Below are positions 36,231 through 44,524 of a DNA stretch of 64,000 bases, piece by piece. The DNA comes from Humisphaera borealis (GTDB taxonomy: Bacteria; Planctomycetota; Phycisphaerae; Tepidisphaerales; Tepidisphaeraceae): assembly GCF_015169395.1 (NCBI RefSeq), contig NZ_CP063458.1:2170001-2234000 (forward strand), given 5' to 3'. The notes beneath the pieces are model-generated. The model saw only the letters and a list, made by a program, of their open reading frames with translations. It was not told the DNA's origin and ran no database searches. Within the stretch, counting starts at the first letter, position 1, and each line of letters begins with the position of its first letter. The translations under genes were made by a program, and so were the position numbers.

Positions 36231-37181
36231 ATGGCAGACCGAGTTCACCATCCACCGACACTGATCTACTCCCCGGGAACGCAGGTCGCCGCGCTCGTTG
36301 CCGTGCCCGATCAGAACGACTCGCCGCTGCATCCGCGCGGTGCCGTCGGCGTTGTCGTGCGGTCGCCGATCGACCTGGACCATTCGTACCGCGTCCGCTT
36401 TCCTGATGGCGTGGAGGCATCGCTCCGCCGCGACCAAATCACCATGCTCGCCGCCGCCAAGGAATCGCTGATCGGCGACCCCTCGCAGGGGGCGCCGCAC
36501 GCCGACCTCTTTCGCCGCGTCATTTTCCGCTGTGTGATCGGCTCGCAGGCCTACGGCCTGGCCGGCGACGGCTCGGACATCGACCGCCGCGGCATCTATC
36601 TCCCCCCTGCCGACCTGCACTGGTCGCTGTATGGCGTTCCCGAGCAGTTGGAGAACGACGCCACCCAGGAGGTCTACTGGGAATTGCAGAAGTTCATCGT
36701 GCTGGCGCTCAAGGCCAATCCGAACGTACTGGAATGCCTGTACTCACCGATCGTCGAGCAGGCCACACCGCTTGCTGCCGAGCTCCTGGCGATGCGGTCG
36801 AGTTTTCTCTCCCGGCTCGTCTACCAGACCTACAACGGCTACGTCCTCTCGCAGTTCAAGAAGATGCAGGCCGATCTCCGCAACCAGGGGCAGGTGAAGT
36901 GGAAGCACGTGATGCACCTCATCCGCCTGCTGATGTCCGGCATTCACGTGCTGCGGCACGGCGTGGTGCCGGTGCGGGTGGAGGAACACCGCGAGCAGTT
37001 GCTGGCGATCAAGCGCGGCGAGATCCCCTGGGAAGAAACCGAACGCTGGCGGCTCAGCCTGCACAAAGAGTTCGACGCCGCCGCCGTCGCCACCACCCTT
37101 CCCGAATTGCCCGACTATGCGCGTGCTAACGACCTACTATTGAAGGCCCGAAGACTCGCGACCGCGGGGGAGTTGCCATGA
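36231..37181 (+). CDS. YcgL-type predicted nucleotidyltransferase
   Basis: A 316-residue protein. The nucleotidyltransferase signature is GSQAYGLAGDGSDIDRRGIY (104-123), with the two metal-binding acidic residues Asp116 and Asp118. This matches the COG3541/YcgL group. Downstream segments (EVYWELQKFIVLALKANPN and KWKHVMHLIRLLMSGIHVL) are the conserved helical part. Residues 1-75 form a small extra beta-rich domain (GAVGVVVRSPIDLDHSYRV), possibly SH3-like. The ATG at 36231 was preferred over a GTG at 36177. The biochemical target is not known. Confidence 0.85.
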   Translation: MADRVHHPPTLIYSPGTQVAALVAVPDQNDSPLHPRGAVGVVVRSPIDLDHSYRVRFPDGVEASLRRDQITMLAAAKESLIGDPSQGAPHADLFRRVIFRCVIGSQAYGLAGDGSDIDRRGIYLPPADLHWSLYGVPEQLENDATQEVYWELQKFIVLALKANPNVLECLYSPIVEQATPLAAELLAMRSSFLSRLVYQTYNGYVLSQFKKMQADLRNQGQVKWKHVMHLIRLLMSGIHVLRHGVVPVRVEEHREQLLAIKRGEIPWEETERWRLSLHKEFDAAAVATTLPELPDYARANDLLLKARRLATAGELP

Positions 37182-37210
37182 CTTTTGGAGCATCTGCGGC
37201 TGGCGGAAAC

Positions 37211-37334
37211 AAGAGAACACGAAGGCGCGAAGACGCGAAGGAGCCACGAAGGAACTTTAGGCAGGTTGCCGCGTCCCCGATCTGCCTTTTGCTCTTCGCG
37301 TTTCCTTCGTGCCTTCGCGCCTTCGTGTTCTCTT
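37211..37334. repeat. Long inverted repeat of CGCGAAG-type units (copy C)
   Basis: Left arm 37211-37246 (AAGAGAACACGAAGGCGC...) and right arm 37299-37334 are nearly complementary. It is the same family as 4965-5171 and 6446-6629, and lies between convergent genes. Confidence 0.8.
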
Positions 37335-37360
37335 CGATGCCGTTACGGCTGGAGATCCGT

Positions 37361-37972
37361 TCACGCCACAGCCATCGCCGCGGCACGATTGGCGAGCTTC
37401 TGGCGGGCGGGGCAGGCTTCGCCGAGGCACTTGTGGCCGCATCGCTTCGAGACGCAGCCCATCGTCTTCGACTGGAAATCCGTCCGCAGCGGGATGTACG
37501 TGTAATAGCGGGCGATCGCGTCCTCCACCTGCTGCTTCTCGGCAAGCACGAACGAAATCGGCTTGGTGGTCTGCGCGGTGAGAATCTCGGTGGCTCGGGC
37601 CAGCGTGCCGTCTGAAGCGGCGATCACCAGCCGGTCTTCCATCGAACGCACCGGGACCACGCCCAGCGCCGCCGCCAGCCACGCCGGCACATCGGCCGTT
37701 GCCTGCGAGTCGATGCCGAACTCGGAAAGATTGACGCGGGGCGTACGGCCCAGAAGCTGTGCGCTCCAGGCCTGCCAGACATGAACCGGCTCGCAAAGCC
37801 CAAGCTGAAGGGCGATCTGCCCGAACTTCCGCCGCGTGCCCGACTGCTCTTCGAGCACTTCATAGACGTCGTGGCGGGAGATCGAAACGAACCGCGAGAG
37901 GAACTCGCCAAAGCGGTCGCCCCGGGGGTCCAACAGCGAGGCGGTCGACGGAATTTTGTGGTCGGCGGTCAT
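37361..37972 (-). CDS. MshEN/GspE N-terminal-domain protein with a C-terminal four-cysteine cluster
   Basis: A 203-residue protein. Residues about 35-155 match the type II secretion/pilus ATPase N-terminal fold (MshEN): LEEQSGTRRKFGQIALQLGL, VWQAWSAQLLGRTPRVNLSEF, VPAWLAAALGVVPVRSMEDRLVIAASD and VEDAIARYY. MshEN domains bind cyclic di-GMP in other proteins. The ATPase domain is absent. The C-terminus has Cys173, 178, 182 and 187 (GCVSKRCGHKCLGEACPAR), a possible zinc or Fe-S site. The ATG at 37972 has AGGAG at 9 nt. It is not linked to secretion genes here. A cyclic-di-GMP-responsive adaptor is a guess. Confidence 0.78.
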   Translation of the reverse strand: MTADHKIPSTASLLDPRGDRFGEFLSRFVSISRHDVYEVLEEQSGTRRKFGQIALQLGLCEPVHVWQAWSAQLLGRTPRVNLSEFGIDSQATADVPAWLAAALGVVPVRSMEDRLVIAASDGTLARATEILTAQTTKPISFVLAEKQQVEDAIARYYTYIPLRTDFQSKTMGCVSKRCGHKCLGEACPARQKLANRAAAMAVA

Positions 37973-38156
37973 GGCCAAGGGCTCCTGTTCTTCCTGTATG
38001 TTCTGGCTTGCGAGTGACTCGGCCGCCCGGATTCAGATCTCTCCGCTCGGCGGTCGCTTCCCTCGCATGACTAGACTTACGATTCGCCGCCGGGTTGGAG
38101 CAACCTGTTTCGGGCAATTCCCGGTTGACCGGTAAAACCCGCATTTTTCGAGCCTT

Positions 38157-39134
38157 ATGGACGCTTCAGGCAGCCCCGAGAACCTCCCAGCCGCCTCCGG
38201 CAGCCGCAAAGAGCGGCCGGGGGCGCATTGGAAAGTCGTCGCCGACTGGGCCAAGGCCCGCCCCTGGGCACTGGCGGCGGCGGATCGGCTCGGTCGCAGC
38301 CGCGGTCGCCTGGCCGTCGTCGACCGGCTCATGCCGCCGCCACCCGCGCCGCTGACGCCCGATCTGTCCGGTTGGAATGCCGCCGAGCTCGCCGCCGTAT
38401 GGATCGGCCATGCGACGATCCTGCTGCGCATCGGCGGGCAGACCGTCCTAACCGATCCGGTCTTCGCACATCGCATTGGATTAGGCCTGGGGCTGATCAC
38501 GGCCGGCCCGCGCCGCCGCTTCGCACCGGCGGTCGACCTAAGAAAGCTTCCCCCGATCGACCTGATCCTGATGTCGCACGCCCACTTCGATCACCTCGAC
38601 CGGCCGACCCTCGCCCGGCTGCCGAAGAAGACGCCCATCGTGACGGCGCCGCACACGCGCGATCTGCTGAAGGATCTCGGCTATGCGAGCATCACCGAAC
38701 TGCGATGGAAGGAGTCCACCGACATCGGCCCGCTGCGCATCACCGCCGAGCCGGTCCGGCACTGGGGCGCGCGCACCTTTCACGATGCCCACCGCGGGTA
38801 CAACGCGTACCAGATCGAGTCGCGCACCGGGCCGGGCCGCCGGGTGTTCTTCGGCGGAGATTCGGCGCACCAGGAACTCTGGCGCGATCTCCCAAGGGCC
38901 GATCTGGCGATCGTCGGCATTGGCGGCTACCGCCCGCATATCGGCGGTCACGCCAACCCCGAGCAGGCGTGGGAGATGATCGAACATCTGAAGCCCGACG
39001 CCGTGATTCCCATGCATCACAGCACGTTCAAGCTGAGCCACGAACCGTGGGGAGAGCCGATGGAACGACTGATGGCGGTGGCCGACGCGCGGCGGGTTGT
39101 GGTCGATCGGGTGGGGGGAATGTGGATGGGATGA
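38157..39134 (+). CDS. MBL-fold metal-dependent hydrolase (UlaG/NAPE-PLD-like)
   Basis: A 325-residue metallo-beta-lactamase-fold enzyme. The zinc motif HxHxDH is His141-Ala-His-Phe-Asp-His146 (LMSHAHFDHLD). Additional ligands are the His of PVRHWGAR, Asp in FFGGDSAHQELW and His in VIPMHHSTFKLSHEPWGEP. The ...AVWIGHATILLRIGGQTVLTDPVF start is typical of the group that hydrolyses phospholipid-like or lactone substrates. No signal peptide; the basic N-terminus is extended by about 75 residues. Physiological substrate unknown. Confidence 0.9.
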   Translation: MDASGSPENLPAASGSRKERPGAHWKVVADWAKARPWALAAADRLGRSRGRLAVVDRLMPPPPAPLTPDLSGWNAAELAAVWIGHATILLRIGGQTVLTDPVFAHRIGLGLGLITAGPRRRFAPAVDLRKLPPIDLILMSHAHFDHLDRPTLARLPKKTPIVTAPHTRDLLKDLGYASITELRWKESTDIGPLRITAEPVRHWGARTFHDAHRGYNAYQIESRTGPGRRVFFGGDSAHQELWRDLPRADLAIVGIGGYRPHIGGHANPEQAWEMIEHLKPDAVIPMHHSTFKLSHEPWGEPMERLMAVADARRVVVDRVGGMWMG

Positions 39135-39219
39135 AGTGAATCCCAGCCACAGAGGATCTCGAAGGAAGAGTTGCCCACATACGGATCGGGCGCGTGACAC
39201 AAAGGGCGGCAGATCTTTT

Positions 39220-39448
39220 GTGACACGGTGCTTCCAGCCCGTGGTCGCGGTACTCCGCGACATCGATCGGTACTCCGATCGAAAAAGCACGAGCGCAAGC
39301 GCTCAAACCGCACATCAAACCGCAGATCGAGCGCCGCAGCCCGAGATGCGCGGATCGCATACGAATCGCTTACGCTCTTGCTGCTTCGATCGGAGTACCG
39401 ATCGATGTCGCGGAGTACCGCGACCACGGGCTGGAAGCACCGTGCCAC
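39220..39448. repeat. Long palindromic element with four TACT/AGTA mini-hairpins
   Basis: Arms 39220-39281 and 39387-39448 (62 nt) are reverse complements with one mismatch. Each arm contains two perfect 7-bp hairpins, GTCGCGG-TACT-CCGCGAC and CGATCGG-TACT-CCGATCG. Weaker complementarity continues inward (AGCA-GAGCG-AAGCG) and about 10 bp outward, so nearly the whole 240 bp can fold as one hairpin. It lies between the MBL hydrolase and SGNH genes; no ORF is credible. Confidence 0.9.
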
Positions 39449-39575
39449 GAAAGACCGGCGGTGTGACTCACCCCGTCCATTCGTGGACGACGCCTCCTTC
39501 GTGAACCTTCGTGCTCCTTCGTGGTAAAAGCTTTTGGCCTGTTCGTCTTTGCTCCATGCTCATCAGGGAAGCCAT

Positions 39576-40418
39576 ATGAATTCGCTAACGCTCAAGTGTC
39601 TCGGACTTCTGTTACTCCTCGCGATCGCCGCCCGCGGTGCCGACGTCGCGAAGCCGCCGGCGCCTACCAAATCCGAGCCGACCAACGCCAGCGAAGCCGC
39701 GGCGCAGAAGGCGGTCGCCGACAAGCTTCGCGATGACAAATACGCCGCCTGGGTCGCAACCCTGCCGCCGGACGAGCAGGCGTGGGAAAAGGTTCTGCAA
39801 CAGAACCTCGGCAGCTTCTACCTGCCCATCCACAAGAACGAGAAGATCGCCGGTCGGTCCAACGCCTGGGACTTCGTGAAGGACGATCCGAAGCTGCCGC
39901 GCGTGCTGCTAATCGGCGACTCCGTCTCGCGCGGCTACACACAGTCGGTCCGCAAAGCCCTGGCCGGCAAGGCGAACGTTCATCGCGCCCCGGAAAACTG
40001 CGGCCCGACCGCCAACGGCCTGAAGAAGATCGACATCTGGCTGGCTGACGGCAAGTGGGATGTGATTCACTTCAACTTCGGCATTCATGAACGCGCCACG
40101 CCGATCCCCGACTACACGCAGCGGCTGGAACAGCTCGTCGAGCGCATGAAGAAGACCGGCGCGAAGGTCGTCTGGGCCAGCACCACACCCATTCCGGATG
40201 ATCTGCCCAAGAAACAGACCGCGGCGTCCATCGTCGAGCGAAACCAGGCCGCCGCCGATGTGATGAAGAAGCATGGCGTAGCGATCGACGACCTGTTCAC
40301 CGACATCACGCCACAGCTCGATAAGCTGCAGAACCCCAAGGACGTCCACTTCAATGCCCTCGGCTACGAGTTCCTCGGCAGCCGGGTGGCGGCCGCGATC
40401 GAGGCGGCGTTGAAGTAA
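39576..40418 (+). CDS. Secreted SGNH/GDSL-family hydrolase
   Basis: A 280-residue esterase-like protein with a signal peptide (LKCLGLLLLLAIAARGADVA). Block I Gly-Asp-Ser116 (VLLIGDSVSRGY) carries the nucleophile. Block II is around Asn141 (PENCGPTANG). Block III appears as HFNFGIHE rather than GxND. Asp256-x-His258 (PKDVHFNALGYEFLG) completes the triad. AGGGAAG precedes the ATG at 39576. The convergent neighbours are sulfatases, so it may remove acetyl or similar esters from a sulfated glycan (inference). Confidence 0.88.
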   Translation: MNSLTLKCLGLLLLLAIAARGADVAKPPAPTKSEPTNASEAAAQKAVADKLRDDKYAAWVATLPPDEQAWEKVLQQNLGSFYLPIHKNEKIAGRSNAWDFVKDDPKLPRVLLIGDSVSRGYTQSVRKALAGKANVHRAPENCGPTANGLKKIDIWLADGKWDVIHFNFGIHERATPIPDYTQRLEQLVERMKKTGAKVVWASTTPIPDDLPKKQTAASIVERNQAAADVMKKHGVAIDDLFTDITPQLDKLQNPKDVHFNALGYEFLGSRVAAAIEAALK

Positions 40419-40489
40419 TTCGGCAACCGATGCCTCAGGTGGGTAGCATACGAACAGTGATCCAATGAAGCCCGCGGCTCAAAGGGCTG

Positions 40490-41923
40490 CTACCGCCACA
40501 GCGGCTCGACCTGTTCGGCGTTCCAGGCGTCCCACAAGGCAGACATTTGCTGCACGCGGGCCGGTTCTTTGGCGGCCAGGTCGGCGGTCTCGCCGATATC
40601 GCGGGCCAGGTCGTAGAGCTGCCAGTCTTTGCCGTCGCGGATCAGCTTCCAGTCACCCACGCGCAAGGCGTTCTTTTTCCCTACCCGCCAGAACAATGGT
40701 CGCGGCGGCATCGGCGTGGCGTTGTCGGCAAGCAGCGGCATGAGGCCGATGCCGTCCAGCCGCCTGGTGCCCGACGCCGCTTCGGCGCGGGCCAGCGCGA
40801 TCGCGGTCGCCGTCACGTCGATGGAGGCGATCGGCGTATCGATGACCCGCCCGGCCGCAACGTGATGCTTCCACGAGATCACGAACGGCACGCGAATGCC
40901 CCCTTCGCGCAATTCGCCTTTGCCGCCGCTTAGCGGGGCGTTGCTGGAAGTGAGTTCCTTCGTCGGGCCGCCGTTGTCGCTCAGGAACACGACCAGGGTG
41001 TTGTCTTCAACGCCGATCTCGCGAAGTTGCGCGAGCACTTTGCCCACGCTGTCGTCGAGATGGGAAAGCATCGCCGCAAAAATGCGGCGGTGGACGTCTT
41101 CAATGTGCGCGAACTTCTTCATGTACGCGTCCGCCCCCTGCATCGGGCTGTGAACGGCGTTGTAGGACAGGTAGAGGAAGAACGGCTGAGCCCGATGCCG
41201 CCCGACGAAATCGCACGCTTCGCGGGTGAAGGCGTCGGTGAGATTCGCCTTCTCGTCGATCGGCTGGCTGCTGCGAAGCAGCGGGTTGTCGGTGTCGTAT
41301 TCGTGTTCGTTGCCGCCCAGGTGCGTGCTCCAGACGATACGGCCGTCGGGCGAGGTCCAGCGGCCTTTGCCGCCATCGGGCAATGTCTTGCGGCGGAGCC
41401 AGGTCGTCACACCCTGCCACGGCGCCGGCACGTAGTAGTGACCTTCGTGCAGAAAGCCGTAGAACTCGTCAAAACCGCGCCGCTGCGGGTGAAACTCCGC
41501 CGTTCCCCCGAGATGCCACTTGCCCACCAAAGCTGTCGCATACCCGGAATCGCGCAGGCGATCGGCCACGGTCTTTTCCGCGACGGGCAAGCCAATGCCC
41601 GGGGCCGCGTTTTTGGCGCCGATCGGATTGAACTCGAACCCGAAGCGAGTCTGATAGCGGCCGGTCATCAAAGCCGCACGGGACGCGGCGCAGAAGGGGG
41701 CCGTGACATACCCACTGGTGAAGCGCGCGCCACCGGCGGCCAGCGCATCAATGTGCGGCGTCGGGATCTCTTTACCGCCGTAACAGCCGAGTTCGCCGTA
41801 GCCCAGATCGTCGGCAACGATGAAGACGATGTTGGGGCGTTGCTCGGCCGCGACGGCTGAGCTGACGATGCAAAGGGTGCAGAGCACCAGAACAACGGCG
41901 AGGGTGGGTTGGGTGACTTTCAT
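40490..41923 (-). CDS. Secreted sulfatase with CAASR active-site motif
   Basis: A 477-residue member of the type I sulfatase family, which uses formylglycine to cleave sulfate esters. Signal peptide at 1-26. Metal site Asp38-Asp39 (VADDLGYGELGCYGG). The maturation motif is Cys78-Ala-Ala-Ser-Arg82 followed by AALMTGRYQTRFG; the usual Pro is Ala. VGKWHLGG, LYLSYNAVHSPMQ and VFLSDNGGPTKE are the remaining family blocks. The C-terminal WKLIRDGKDWQLYDLARDIGE is the typical end. The glycan substrate cannot be told. It is convergent with the SGNH gene and on the same strand as a second sulfatase. Confidence 0.93.
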   Translation of the reverse strand: MKVTQPTLAVVLVLCTLCIVSSAVAAEQRPNIVFIVADDLGYGELGCYGGKEIPTPHIDALAAGGARFTSGYVTAPFCAASRAALMTGRYQTRFGFEFNPIGAKNAAPGIGLPVAEKTVADRLRDSGYATALVGKWHLGGTAEFHPQRRGFDEFYGFLHEGHYYVPAPWQGVTTWLRRKTLPDGGKGRWTSPDGRIVWSTHLGGNEHEYDTDNPLLRSSQPIDEKANLTDAFTREACDFVGRHRAQPFFLYLSYNAVHSPMQGADAYMKKFAHIEDVHRRIFAAMLSHLDDSVGKVLAQLREIGVEDNTLVVFLSDNGGPTKELTSSNAPLSGGKGELREGGIRVPFVISWKHHVAAGRVIDTPIASIDVTATAIALARAEAASGTRRLDGIGLMPLLADNATPMPPRPLFWRVGKKNALRVGDWKLIRDGKDWQLYDLARDIGETADLAAKEPARVQQMSALWDAWNAEQVEPLWR

Positions 41924-42005
41924 GATTCAGATTCGGCACCAGTGCGCGTAACGGGGCTGGCACGGAACCAAACGTCTAACGGAGCGTCCTCGATTCGCGC
42001 CCATT

Positions 42006-42079
42006 CGCAGCCTGGGACCGCCGAGCGCCTGCTCGGCTCTTCGACATGCCGAGCAATCGCTCGGCGGTACCGGGGTGCG
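42006..42079. repeat. Palindromic element with CCGAGC...GCTCGG mini-hairpins
   Basis: Arms 42006-42037 and 42048-42079 pair with 5 mismatches in 32. Each arm contains a mini-hairpin, CCGAGC-GCCT-GCTCGG and CCGAGC-AATC-GCTCGG. It lies in the gap between two sulfatase genes. Confidence 0.8.
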
Positions 42080-42122
42080 AATCACGACCGACTACCTGGC
42101 GACCATTGTGAAGACCGAGGCT

Positions 42123-43742
42123 CTACTTTGCTGCCTTCTTCGGCGCGGCCGCGGCGGGGTATCGCTTCACGACGACATCATTCTTCTGCGGTACGCCGGG
42201 CGTGCTGCGCCCGTCGGTGATGAGCTTCTCCAGCAGTGCCTGCATCTCGGCAACCCTCTCCGGCATGGCGGCCGCGAGGTTCTTCGCTTCGGCAGTGTCG
42301 TCGGCGAGATTGTAAAGCTGTACCGGCTGCGACTGATCGCCGCCTTTGCCCCATCCGCCGGAGCCGGGTGCCGGGATGTACTTCCATGAGCCGCTGCGTA
42401 CCGCCGGCGAGCCCTGGATGGATGCGCTCACGCCATGCTCGCGGACCGGCTTGTCGTCGCCCTTCAGTAGCGGTATCAGGCTGAAACTGTCTTCACCGGC
42501 GTTGTCCGGGAGCTTCTGTCCGAACAGATCGGCAAACGTGCGTAGGAAGTCAGCCTGATACACGAGCTGGTTGCAGACGGTGCCCGGCTTAACCACGCCG
42601 GGCCAGCGGACCATGAACGGCACGCGATGCCCGCCTTCCCATGCGTCGGCCTTGTACCCGCGGTACGGGCCGCTCGGGTAGTGGCCCTGTTTCTCCAGAT
42701 CTTCCACGCCAACGTATGGAGCACAACCATTGTCCGCGGTGAAGATCACGAGGGTGTTGCTCGCCGCGCCGCTCTTTTCCAGCGCATCGAGCACCCTTCC
42801 CACAACGGCGTCGGTTTCCATCACGAAATCGGCGAAGAGATTGAGTTGGCTCTTGCCCTTCCACTGTGCATTCACGGCCAACGGCGTGTGCGGCGAGGTG
42901 AGCGGCATGTAGATCAGAAAGGGTTCCTTTTTCTGCACCGACTCGTCCATGAACCGGATCGTTCGGTCCTGGAGCGCCGGAAGGATGCCCTCGAGCTTCC
43001 AATCCTTCAGTGCCGGCCCCTGGTTGCTGGCCTGGTTTTTGGCCATGTACTCACGCGGCAGGAACTCGGTGGGAATGCCGAGCATGCGATCGTTTTCAAT
43101 AAAACAGAACGGCGGCCAGTTCGGAACATCGGTGCCAAAGTAGAGATCGAACCCGCGCGTGCTCGGGCCGCCCGCGATGGGCTTGGAGAAGATCTGCCGC
43201 CAGGCCGCGACCTGCTGCTCGGTGGCAACGGCTCCGGCAGCGGCGGCCTTCTTGTTCCCATTGCCGGCTTCGTCGGTCGGCTGCTTTAACGGCGCGAGCA
43301 ACGACCGCTGCTCCCGGGTGATCGGCCAGTCCCAACCCAGGTGCCACTTGCCGATGCACGCGGTGCGATACCCCTGCTGCCTGGCGAGCGTGCCAATGGT
43401 CATGCGATCCGGCGCGATCAGGGGCTCGCCAAACATGCCGACGATGCCCGACTGCAACTTCGTGCGCCAGTGATACCGCCCGGTGAGCAAGGTGTAGCGT
43501 GAAGGCGAACACACGCCGGACGACGAATGCCCGTCCGTGAAGCGCATGCCTTCGGAGGCAAGCTTGTCGATGTTGGGGGTGGGAATCTTCCCCCGATCAG
43601 GATTGTTGCAGTGCACGTCGCCGTAACCCAGATCGTCGGCAAGGATGATGAGGATGTTGGGCTTCGCGGCGGCGCAGAGCGAAGACCCGAGCACCAGGAG
43701 ACAGAAAACGGGAAGGAGATGGCGTAGGGTTGCAATACGCAT
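42123..43742 (-). CDS. Secreted sulfatase (arylsulfatase-like)
   Basis: A 539-residue type I sulfatase. Signal peptide MRIATLRHLLPVFCLLVLGSS, then KPNILIILADDLGYGDV with metal-binding Asp36/Asp37. The formylglycine motif is Cys78-Ser-Pro-Ser-Arg82 (SGVCSPSRYTLLTGRY). IGKWHLGWDWP, MPLTSPHTPLAV and VIFTADNGCAPYVGVEDL carry the remaining active-site residues. Two internal stretches (about 145-175 and 200-245) are longer than in minimal sulfatases. The C-terminus ends in a Lys/Ala-rich tail. It would desulfate an extracellular or periplasmic glycan. Confidence 0.94.
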   Translation of the reverse strand: MRIATLRHLLPVFCLLVLGSSLCAAAKPNILIILADDLGYGDVHCNNPDRGKIPTPNIDKLASEGMRFTDGHSSSGVCSPSRYTLLTGRYHWRTKLQSGIVGMFGEPLIAPDRMTIGTLARQQGYRTACIGKWHLGWDWPITREQRSLLAPLKQPTDEAGNGNKKAAAAGAVATEQQVAAWRQIFSKPIAGGPSTRGFDLYFGTDVPNWPPFCFIENDRMLGIPTEFLPREYMAKNQASNQGPALKDWKLEGILPALQDRTIRFMDESVQKKEPFLIYMPLTSPHTPLAVNAQWKGKSQLNLFADFVMETDAVVGRVLDALEKSGAASNTLVIFTADNGCAPYVGVEDLEKQGHYPSGPYRGYKADAWEGGHRVPFMVRWPGVVKPGTVCNQLVYQADFLRTFADLFGQKLPDNAGEDSFSLIPLLKGDDKPVREHGVSASIQGSPAVRSGSWKYIPAPGSGGWGKGGDQSQPVQLYNLADDTAEAKNLAAAMPERVAEMQALLEKLITDGRSTPGVPQKNDVVVKRYPAAAAPKKAAK

Positions 43743-43939
43743 ACGAATGCTCTCACGGTGACGGCGTCAGGCGATGTCACGCCAAATGGGGTTGGACGGG
43801 GCCGCTTCTCACAGACGTGCTGTTGGAACGCCGGGGTGGGCGGTGTATTGCCATGCCGTGGAGGGCTGGACGTCGGTGGTCACGGAACGGTGGCTTGGGT
43901 GGAAACGGTTGAGAAAAAGGTTGCAGAATTGCGCCACAT

Positions 43940-44165
43940 ACTTAACATATACCGTACCATTTGCCAGATCCTTCCCGGCCCCTTTTGGGTGCGGGCAAGG
44001 ATGGCTAAAGTCGCTTGATGCCTGGCTTTCGCGGGTGTGATCCGTCGTTGGCCGGGGTGTCGCGCGGGCGGCTTGGATGGCGTTGCACTGACGGCGCGTC
44101 GGCTCGCCTTGAGCGCCGGGCTGGTCGTCGCGCTGGTCGGCGGGACGTGGACTCGGACGATCTGG
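43940..44165. repeat. Diverged repeat, copy 1 (partner at 63768-63985)
   Basis: It begins with an 18-bp identity, ACTTAACATATACCGTAC, at 43940-43957. A second conserved block, CGCGGGTGTGATCCGTCG and onward, starts near 44030. Weaker similarity runs to ACTCGGACGA near 44155. The order and spacing of the blocks match copy 2. Confidence 0.75.
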
Positions 44166-44238
44166 AGGGGTCGAGCCGAGCGGTCTTGTTTCATCCAGTC
44201 GAGTGGAGGTGCAGGAGGCCAACGCCAACGGCTGGATC

Positions 44239-44473
44239 GGGTTCGTTCGGCAAAACGCCTCGGGTTCGTTTGGCGGCTGTGACTCTGGCATGGGCCTGTA
44301 CCCAAGCCCGTGTCTTCTGGCATCCGACGGTCACGGGCAAGCGTACTTGCCCTTTCCAAAACGGTCTGGCAACCGCAGGCGAGACGATCTCGGGTTCGTT
44401 CGGCGAAAAGCCTTGGGTTCGTTTGGCGGATCGGCTTGGGTTCGTTCGGACGAGTGACTTGGGTTCGTTCGGC
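44239..44473. repeat. Array of six 13-bp cores at 23-bp period
   Basis: GGGTTCGTTYGGC starts at 44239, 44262, 44392, 44415, 44438 (last base A) and 44461. Steps are 23 within the first two and within the last four, with a 130-bp gap between groups. The 10 bases between cores vary. The last copy ends 51 bp before the bioD start codon. Confidence 0.9.
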
Positions 44474-44524
44474 ACACGCGCTATCCGATGATCCCCGGCG
44501 GCGGCGCTGTGCTACCATTGCCAC

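Larger units (their letters stand above)
43743..44524. other. 782-bp gene-free region with dispersed and 23-bp-period repeats
   Basis: Long open frames run through it on both strands, but their composition (TNP/NEP-type repeats, Arg/Pro-rich) looks like translated repeat rather than protein. It holds the diverged repeat 43940-44165 and the 23-bp-period array 44239-44473. It must also carry the promoters of the sulfatase (minus) and bioD (plus). Confidence 0.6.

Noticed and set aside
37185-37505. Small plus-strand ORFs in repeat copy C
   Set aside because: The peptides (RREDAKEPRR, CLRAFVFS types) are translated repeat arms found again in copies A and B.
44239-44473. Possible CRISPR array
   Set aside because: Unit core of 13 bp and spacers of 10 bp are far too short, and no cas genes are present.
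43880-44524. 214-residue minus-strand ORF with TNP/NEP repeats
   Set aside because: The peptide repeats are translated 23-bp DNA repeats. There is no start signal, and it ends within the diverged repeat shared with 63768-63985.
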